A stretch of DNA of 64,000 nt, from assembly GCA_902785605.1 (NCBI GenBank), contig CACZZL010000001.1, positions 158,861 to 222,860 on the forward strand. Reading direction: 5' to 3'. The notes beneath the pieces are model-generated. The model saw nothing but the letters and a program-made list of their open reading frames with translations, did no database searches and was not told the DNA's origin. The translations under genes were made by a program, and so were the position numbers. Origin of the DNA: an uncultured Bacteroidales bacterium. GTDB taxonomy: Bacteria; Bacteroidota; Bacteroidia; Bacteroidales; Paludibacteraceae. Below, piece after piece: positions 60,709-64,000 of this stretch. Positions within the stretch are counted from its first letter, which is position 1. Each line of letters begins with the position of its first letter.

Positions 60709-61903
60709 GGTAACTCAGTGCCTGTTCGCGCGTCAGCGCTACGTTCGGGAATGCTTCTTTGCGCATCTCCTTGGCCATACTCAAGCTGTGCTGCGGTGCG
60801 ATGCCGCGGCCGCGCTCTTCTCCCAGACCGAAACCGGTCGAGATACAGGTCAACTGGGTCGATAACCAATCAATGATCTCTTTGTATTTGAACGGATAGG
60901 CTGTGGCAAAACGGTCCGAGTAACGGATCGCCCACTCGTCGGGGTGCTGCAGCCAGGAACGCATGACCGGCAAGTACTCCGGGTGCGGCATGTTGGGTTG
61001 TTTCTTGGGCGTCTTGATCTTAGACTGATCCAAGAAACCTTCGTACTTACGCAGTGCGCATAAATAAAATCCTTCCCCTTTCGCTTTGTGCGGGTAGAAG
61101 TGGTATCCGACGGAACCTTCGACGATGCCCCATTCGGGTTCATAATCGATCGGTAGCACTTCGGCTCCGAGGGTCTCTGCCATCCACTCGACGTTCTTCT
61201 CGTTCTCCTCTTGGTTGAACGTGCAGGTCGAGTAGAGCAGGATACCACCGGGTTTGAGGGCATCCCACACATCCATGAGGATGCTGCGTTGCCGCTCTGC
61301 GCAGGCTTTGACAATCTTGAGGCTCCATTCGCTGCGAGCCTGCTCGTCCTTGCGGAACATGCCTTCGCCCGAACAGGGAGCATCCACCAGGATGCAATCG
61401 AACAGATGTTTGCACAGTTCGCCGTATTCGGCAGCGGTGTTATGGGTGACGACGGTGTTGCCGTTGCCCCATTTCTGTATGTTCTCCGAGAGAATGAACA
61501 CACGTTGACGCACCACTTCGTTGCTCAGCAGCAGGCCGTCACGACCGAGGTACTCGCTGATGAGCGTACTCTTACCACCCGGTGCGGCACATAGGTCCAG
61601 CACAATAGAGGAAGGATCGACGTACTGCTCCAAGGCTTGTTGGATGAACATCGAGCTGGCCTCCTGCACATAGTAACAGCCGGCATGGAAAAGAGGATCG
61701 AGGGTGAATTGCGGACGCTCACTCAGGTAGTAGCCGTCGATGTGCCAAGGCACCTCTTCCGGCTCTCCTTCAAACGTGAGCACGTCCAGTTTGCTATTCA
61801 AACGAATCGATGTAACCGGCTCTGTCTCCAGCGCCCGAATCAGTAGTTCAGCCTCGTTGCCCAACTGCTGATGCATGCTCTCTATGAAATCTACCGGTAA
61901 CAC
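60563..61903 (-). CDS. rsmF: 16S rRNA (cytosine-C5) methyltransferase RsmF-like
   Basis: A 446-residue RNA m5C methyltransferase. The SAM site is VLDLCAAPGGKSTLISEYLG, catalytic Cys motifs are DAPCSGEGMFRK and LYSTCTFNQEENEKNV. The C-terminal domain ends VLLTYEGVPLGFAKNVGNRL then NNLYPNEWRIR, conserved in the family, so this end is genuine. Start is GTG at 61903 (LPVDFIESMHQQLGN), because upstream codons lie before the -7 element at 61921; ATG at 61876 is the alternative. The tail overlaps the helicase antisense by 146 bp. Confidence 0.9.
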   Translation of the reverse strand: MLPVDFIESMHQQLGNEAELLIRALETEPVTSIRLNSKLDVLTFEGEPEEVPWHIDGYYLSERPQFTLDPLFHAGCYYVQEASSMFIQQALEQYVDPSSIVLDLCAAPGGKSTLISEYLGRDGLLLSNEVVRQRVFILSENIQKWGNGNTVVTHNTAAEYGELCKHLFDCILVDAPCSGEGMFRKDEQARSEWSLKIVKACAERQRSILMDVWDALKPGGILLYSTCTFNQEENEKNVEWMAETLGAEVLPIDYEPEWGIVEGSVGYHFYPHKAKGEGFYLCALRKYEGFLDQSKIKTPKKQPNMPHPEYLPVMRSWLQHPDEWAIRYSDRFATAYPFKYKEIIDWLSTQLTCISTGFGLGEERGRGIAPQHSLSMAKEMRKEAFPNVALTREQALSYLRTEALMLAGVPLGLVLLTYEGVPLGFAKNVGNRLNNLYPNEWRIRHL

Positions 61904-61920
61904 TTTTTCAAAATTTGCTG

Positions 61921-61928
61921 CAAAGGTA
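61921..61928 (-). promoter_or_regulatory. Bacteroidota -7 element for rsmF
   Basis: Minus strand TACCTTTGCAGCAAATTTT, with TACCTTTG as the -7 element and the GTG start 17 bp downstream. Confidence 0.75.
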
Positions 61929-61962
61929 CAATAAAAAAATGACATACGCAAGAGAAAAAACA

Positions 61963-61990
61963 GAAAAAGCGCCCGAAAGGACGCTTTTTC
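61963..61990. terminator. Terminator after the 62-kb cassette gene
   Basis: GAAAAAGCG (61963-61971) pairs with CGCTTTTTC (61982-61990). On the minus strand it follows the 130-aa gene stop by ~29 bp and ends in T-rich sequence. Confidence 0.85.
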
Positions 61991-62018
61991 CTTGCTTTAA
62001 CCATTAGCTTTTGGGCGC

Positions 62019-62411
62019 TTAGCCTTGCGGGTGCTCTGCGTCGTACTGGTCGCCGCAGATCTTCCAGAGGTACGCCTTCATGGTCTTTTTGCCGTCCGCA
62101 GCGTCCTTCTGCGCGAGGAACGCAGCCTGGTCAGACGATGCGTACTCAAGGCTGTTCTTACGAGCCTTAACCGCAGCTGCGACAGCGGTGAAGCGTACGC
62201 GGATACGCATCTCCTTGGTCGACAGAGGAGTCGAGCGGTCGTAGGTCTGAGCCGTGCGGATGTACAGACGCGTACAATCGGGGTTCTGGGTCTCAGCGGT
62301 ACGGTGGGTACCGATCAGATACTCGCCACACTTGTGGCCGTCACGTTTCTTCGGTTTCGCGAGCGAACCCTGAACGTAATCAATACCGGTTGCATACTTA
62401 ACTTTTCCCAT
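62019..62411 (-). CDS. Hypothetical basic protein of a Bacteroidales mobile-type cassette
   Basis: A 130-residue basic protein starting MGKVKYATGIDYVQGSLAKP. It has no signal peptide or membrane helix. Motif-like blocks are RDGHKCGEYLIGTHRTAETQ and KKTMKAYLWKICGDQYDAEH. I recall similar proteins beside small DUF5675 and lipoprotein genes in Bacteroidales, but no function. A longer frame starts at 62483, but those extra residues (ISRGGERASRTRLFEIRRT) look non-coding. The terminator at 61963 follows it. Confidence 0.7.
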   Translation of the reverse strand: MGKVKYATGIDYVQGSLAKPKKRDGHKCGEYLIGTHRTAETQNPDCTRLYIRTAQTYDRSTPLSTKEMRIRVRFTAVAAAVKARKNSLEYASSDQAAFLAQKDAADGKKTMKAYLWKICGDQYDAEHPQG

Positions 62412-62532
62412 AGTAGTTCGGCGTATTTCGAACAAGCGTGTTCGGCTTGCACGCTCCCCGCCGCGGGAGATTTTATATGTCAAAGATCACTGCTGCTGTC
62501 TTTATCCACGCGCAGCCTCGTGGTTGGTGAGT

Positions 62533-62562
62533 GTCGGGATAGTATCCCGACGAAATGGACGC
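62533..62562. repeat. REP-like element 2
   Basis: Hairpin GTCGGGATAGTATCCCGAC (62533-62551) followed by GAAATGGACGC. It has the same core and 3' flank as element 3, 17 bp away in the same orientation, and as the RAYT-linked element at 20325. Confidence 0.75.
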
Positions 62563-62568
62563 TTGTTT

Positions 62569-62598
62569 GCCGGATAGTATCCGGCGTAATGGACAAAG
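62569..62598. repeat. REP-like element 3
   Basis: Hairpin GCCGGATAGTATCCGGC (62569-62585) followed by GTAATGGACAAAG, ending two bases before the stop codon of the 66-aa lipoprotein gene. The stem differs from element 2 by compensatory changes. Confidence 0.75.
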
Positions 62599-62600
62599 CC

Positions 62601-62801
62601 TTAGTTCTTTTTCACGCCCTGATACTCTTCCACTGTCTTGGTGGTAATGGTCGCGGACGCTTTACCCGTGGTCGAGTCGTTCTGCTGAACGTAAGTAGCG
62701 GTGGTGGAGATGGTTCTCCAAGCTTTGCAACTACTGACCCCTACTGCGAATGCACTAAGCATCAGTACTACCATCAGTGATTTCAATAAACAATTCTTCA
62801 T
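62601..62801 (-). CDS. Very small lipoprotein
   Basis: A 66-residue protein. MKNCLLKSLMVVLMLSAFAV, GVSSC is a lipoprotein signal with lipobox VSSC. The mature ~42 residues (KAWRTISTTATYVQQNDSTT) are Thr/Ser-rich and end KTVEEYQGVKKN. Similar tiny lipoproteins are found in Bacteroidales prophage-like cassettes next to DUF5675 genes; lysis or surface roles are only guesses. It overlaps the DUF5675 gene by 47 bp, and two REP-like hairpins follow its stop. Confidence 0.7.
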   Translation of the reverse strand: MKNCLLKSLMVVLMLSAFAVGVSSCKAWRTISTTATYVQQNDSTTGKASATITTKTVEEYQGVKKN

Positions 62802-63093
62802 CCAAGTTCTCGAGTGCTTCGGGTTGAAGCAACACGCAGCCTTGTGAATGTTCCGGTTTGGTGCCGAGGTGGAAGCGTAGTCCGGCTCGGTCGGGAACGT
62901 CGCAGACCTCGGGTGTGAGTTTCTTGAAACGCGGTGACCAGGTGAGTCGGAGCGGGTACGTGCCCGGTGCGATGAGGAAATCAGCGTTTTCAAGAGTCGG
63001 ATAGACGAGCGGGTTGTTCGGGTCGAACGGGAGCGCTATTTGTCCCCGGACCGCTTTGCCCTGTGTCTGTTGGCGGATTAGTTGGATGATCAT
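62755..63093 (-). CDS. DUF5675-family protein
   Basis: A 112-residue protein. MIIQLIRQQTQGKAVRGQIA then NADFLIAPGTYPLRLTWSPR, and a HLGTKPEHSQGCVLLQPEAL segment with His and Cys spaced as in the DUF5675 family. These are often found near amidases or in prophage-like cassettes, and the His/Cys pattern recalls L,D-transpeptidase-type sites. No signal peptide is seen. It starts just after a micro-repeat array, and its 3' end overlaps the small lipoprotein. Confidence 0.75.
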   Translation of the reverse strand: MIIQLIRQQTQGKAVRGQIALPFDPNNPLVYPTLENADFLIAPGTYPLRLTWSPRFKKLTPEVCDVPDRAGLRFHLGTKPEHSQGCVLLQPEALENLDEELFIEITDGSTDA

Positions 63094-63099
63094 GGTGTA

Positions 63100-63161
63100 A
63101 TTTACGATTTACGATTTACGATGTACGATTGATGTACGATTTAATTTATTTACGATTTATT
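63100..63161. repeat. Micro-repeat array (TTTACGATTTACGA family)
   Basis: TTTACGATTTACGATTTACG, ATGTACGATTGATGTACG, then ATTTACGATTTA. It fills the gap between the DUF5675 gene and the small membrane-protein gene and includes the stop codon of the latter. This is the AAATCGTAAATC family of 59252-59391. Confidence 0.9.
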
Positions 63162-63351
63162 GCTTACGCTTATAGACGTAGTCGATACCCATCAGCGCGC
63201 CGGCAAAGGTGGCAACTTCGCCAAAGGCAATGAGGAGCGACTCATGGATCTGTCCTTCCGGTTCGATGAAGACTCCGCAGAAGAGGAGAGTCATGCCCCC
63301 GAGGGAGAGCAATGCGGCTGTGATGAGTTGTATGTTGATGTTTTGTTTCAT
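63157..63351 (-). CDS. Small membrane protein
   Basis: A 64-residue protein with two hydrophobic segments (ITAALLSLGGMTLLFCGVFI and LLIAFGEVATFAGALMGIDY) and a basic end VYKRKQ, so it should be a small inner-membrane hairpin. Size, topology and position before a DUF5675 gene recall holin-like proteins of phage cassettes, but nothing in the sequence proves that. Its promoter is TACTTTTG at 63450. Confidence 0.65.
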   Translation of the reverse strand: MKQNINIQLITAALLSLGGMTLLFCGVFIEPEGQIHESLLIAFGEVATFAGALMGIDYVYKRKQ

Positions 63352-63385
63352 AAATTTAAAAATTAAATTTTGGAGCTTCGGCTTC

Positions 63386-63416
63386 GTCGAGTTGCGTAAG
63401 CGTGCTTACACTCGAC
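63386..63416. promoter_or_regulatory. Leader stem-loop before the small membrane-protein gene
   Basis: GTCGAGT pairs with ACTCGAC, and inner GTAAGC with GCTTAC, leaving a 3-nt bulge (TGC). It lies in the 5' leader between the promoter and the start. The gap 63352-63678 otherwise holds only the promoter and a terminator-like stem. Confidence 0.6.
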
Positions 63417-63449
63417 TAGCACGAACCTTCATTTTTTCGTTTGACGGTG

Positions 63450-63457
63450 CAAAAGTA
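63450..63457 (-). promoter_or_regulatory. Bacteroidota -7 element for the small-gene cassette
   Basis: Minus strand TACTTTTG, about 100 bp before the 64-aa gene. Confidence 0.65.
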
Positions 63458-63486
63458 GTATAAAAATGCGAGACCGCCAAGAAAAT

Positions 63487-63513
63487 CCCCGAGCAAGTTC
63501 AACTTACCCGGGG
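63487..63513. terminator. Probable terminator of the right-edge gene
   Basis: CCCCG (63487-63491) pairs with CGGGG (63509-63513). On the minus strand it is followed by ATTTTC. Short stem and weak T-run make this tentative. Confidence 0.4.
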
Positions 63514-63678
63514 AGATTGTTCAACTTTCTCAAATTTGAGTGTTGATGGGGACCGGTTTGTCAAATCTCAAGTCGTATTGCGCGTAGTGCGAAAAGAGAA
63601 GGACATCGGCGGGAGGTATCCGTTTAGCAGTTTCTCCGACCGCCGTACAAAGTCGTTTGTAAAGTACTCTTTTAGATG

Positions 63679-63963
63679 TCATAAGCCAAATGTTGTTTTG
63701 AGGTTCAACACATCGCGGGCATCATAGATCGGCTTGCGTAGGTTTTGCGAAGCGATGAAGTGCCCGGCTTCCCAGAGAGCATCCCGCATCTCGTCTGCCT
63801 GAACACGGATGTCGGAGATGTGAAGTTTGTTTTGCCCCAACTCGGCGCAGAGGACGATAAATCGCCAATGTCCGTCGGGTGGTACGTGTCCTTTGGAGTT
63901 TCGTTTGGCAAAGAAGCCGTTTTTGCGTTGCTCAAGATGGTAGCCGAGCCCTCTTTCGAGCAT
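63679..63963 (-). CDS. Hypothetical protein at the window edge (start may lie further right)
   Basis: At least 94 residues with ERGLGYHLEQRKNGFFAKRN, KLHISDIRVQADEMRDALWE, and the ending DARDVLNLKTTFGL. The frame stays open upstream of the ATG at 63963 as LLSQQCLSLTG to the window edge, so the true start may be outside. I recognise no family. It is followed by a weak terminator and by the cassette promoter, so it is a separate unit. Confidence 0.55.
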   Translation of the reverse strand: MLERGLGYHLEQRKNGFFAKRNSKGHVPPDGHWRFIVLCAELGQNKLHISDIRVQADEMRDALWEAGHFIASQNLRKPIYDARDVLNLKTTFGL

Positions 63964-64000
63964 TCCGGTGAGGGAAAGGCATTGTTGTGATAGTAATACT

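Noticed and set aside
60563-61951. Longer rsmF start at 61951
   Set aside because: It would lie upstream of the TACCTTTG promoter element; the GTG at 61903 fits both promoter and family N-terminus.
4827-63161. Micro-repeats as assembly or sequencing artefacts
   Set aside because: They belong to many different word families, keep reading frame in essential genes, and the same families recur at distant sites and on both strands, which is hard to explain by error; raw reads would settle it.
1-64000. tRNA, rRNA or riboswitch
   Set aside because: No cloverleaf, rRNA-like sequence or known riboswitch core was recognised by eye; a covariance-model scan would be needed to exclude small RNAs.

Overview
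The window is chromosomal DNA from a member of the Bacteroidota, most likely order Bacteroidales. I infer this from repeated TAnnTTTG promoter elements, TonB-type barrels, a GT3-like glycogen synthase, lipoproteins with Bacteroidales-style signals, a C69 dipeptidase, and secreted proteins with Listeria-Bacteroides (InlB B) repeats. Genus cannot be fixed from sequence alone. No rRNA, tRNA or CRISPR array was recognised.

Layout. (1) 1-17.6 kb: the end of a TonB-dependent receptor on +, then a tightly packed minus-strand run read from a promoter at 17.57 kb: exported PCMD-like protein, PRiA4-ORF3-like protein, miaA, PKD lipoprotein, glycogen synthase, C69 dipeptidase, ileS, small lipoprotein, AsmA-like protein, M3 metallopeptidase, small membrane protein. 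(2) 17.6-21.8 kb: accessory stretch with a transporter remnant, a TonB-receptor-like barrel, an orphan gene, a REP-associated tyrosine transposase (RAYT) with a C-terminal DprA/LOG-like domain, and a truncated AlbA_2/RecG-like gene. (3) 21.9-31.7 kb: a + operon potA-potB-potC-potD joined by ATGA overlaps to a 982-aa TPR protein and an outer-membrane barrel protein. (4) 31.7-53.2 kb: an island with two giant secreted modular proteins (2117 and 3342 aa). Each is followed by a small exported protein ending in GDALIPL + hydrophobic segment + basic tail. An AAA/DUF234 ATPase, a YhcG-family nuclease between 178-bp direct repeats, and a four-helix-bundle protein lie among them. (5) 53.4-62 kb: housekeeping genes aroB, phoH, thioredoxin, K+/H+ antiporter, SDR epimerase, DEAD-box helicase, rsmF. 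(6) 62-64 kb: a cassette of small genes resembling prophage-associated sets (DUF5675, tiny lipoprotein, small membrane protein).

The most unusual feature is genome-wide within the window. About 30 short clusters of imperfect tandem micro-repeats (units of roughly 7-12 bp, at least a dozen word families) sit not only between genes but in frame inside conserved genes: ileS (twice), miaA (twice plus its start codon), glycogen synthase (twice), aroB (twice), the SDR epimerase (three times), the DEAD helicase (twice), and the AsmA-like protein. They also form signal peptides of at least five exported or membrane proteins. They create peptides such as KNEKLKI, KANGERL, KVESGKL or LSPLAxxLSP, depending on family and strand. 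In one case a cluster appears to have removed a stop codon, so the helicase tail is read from the antisense of rsmF. In another the miaA initiator looks like CTG inside the repeat.

A second, separate repeat system is a REP-like hairpin (GGATAGTATCC core) followed by GnAATGrACAAA. It lies 3' of the RAYT and 3' of a small lipoprotein gene, suggesting a RAYT/REP pair.
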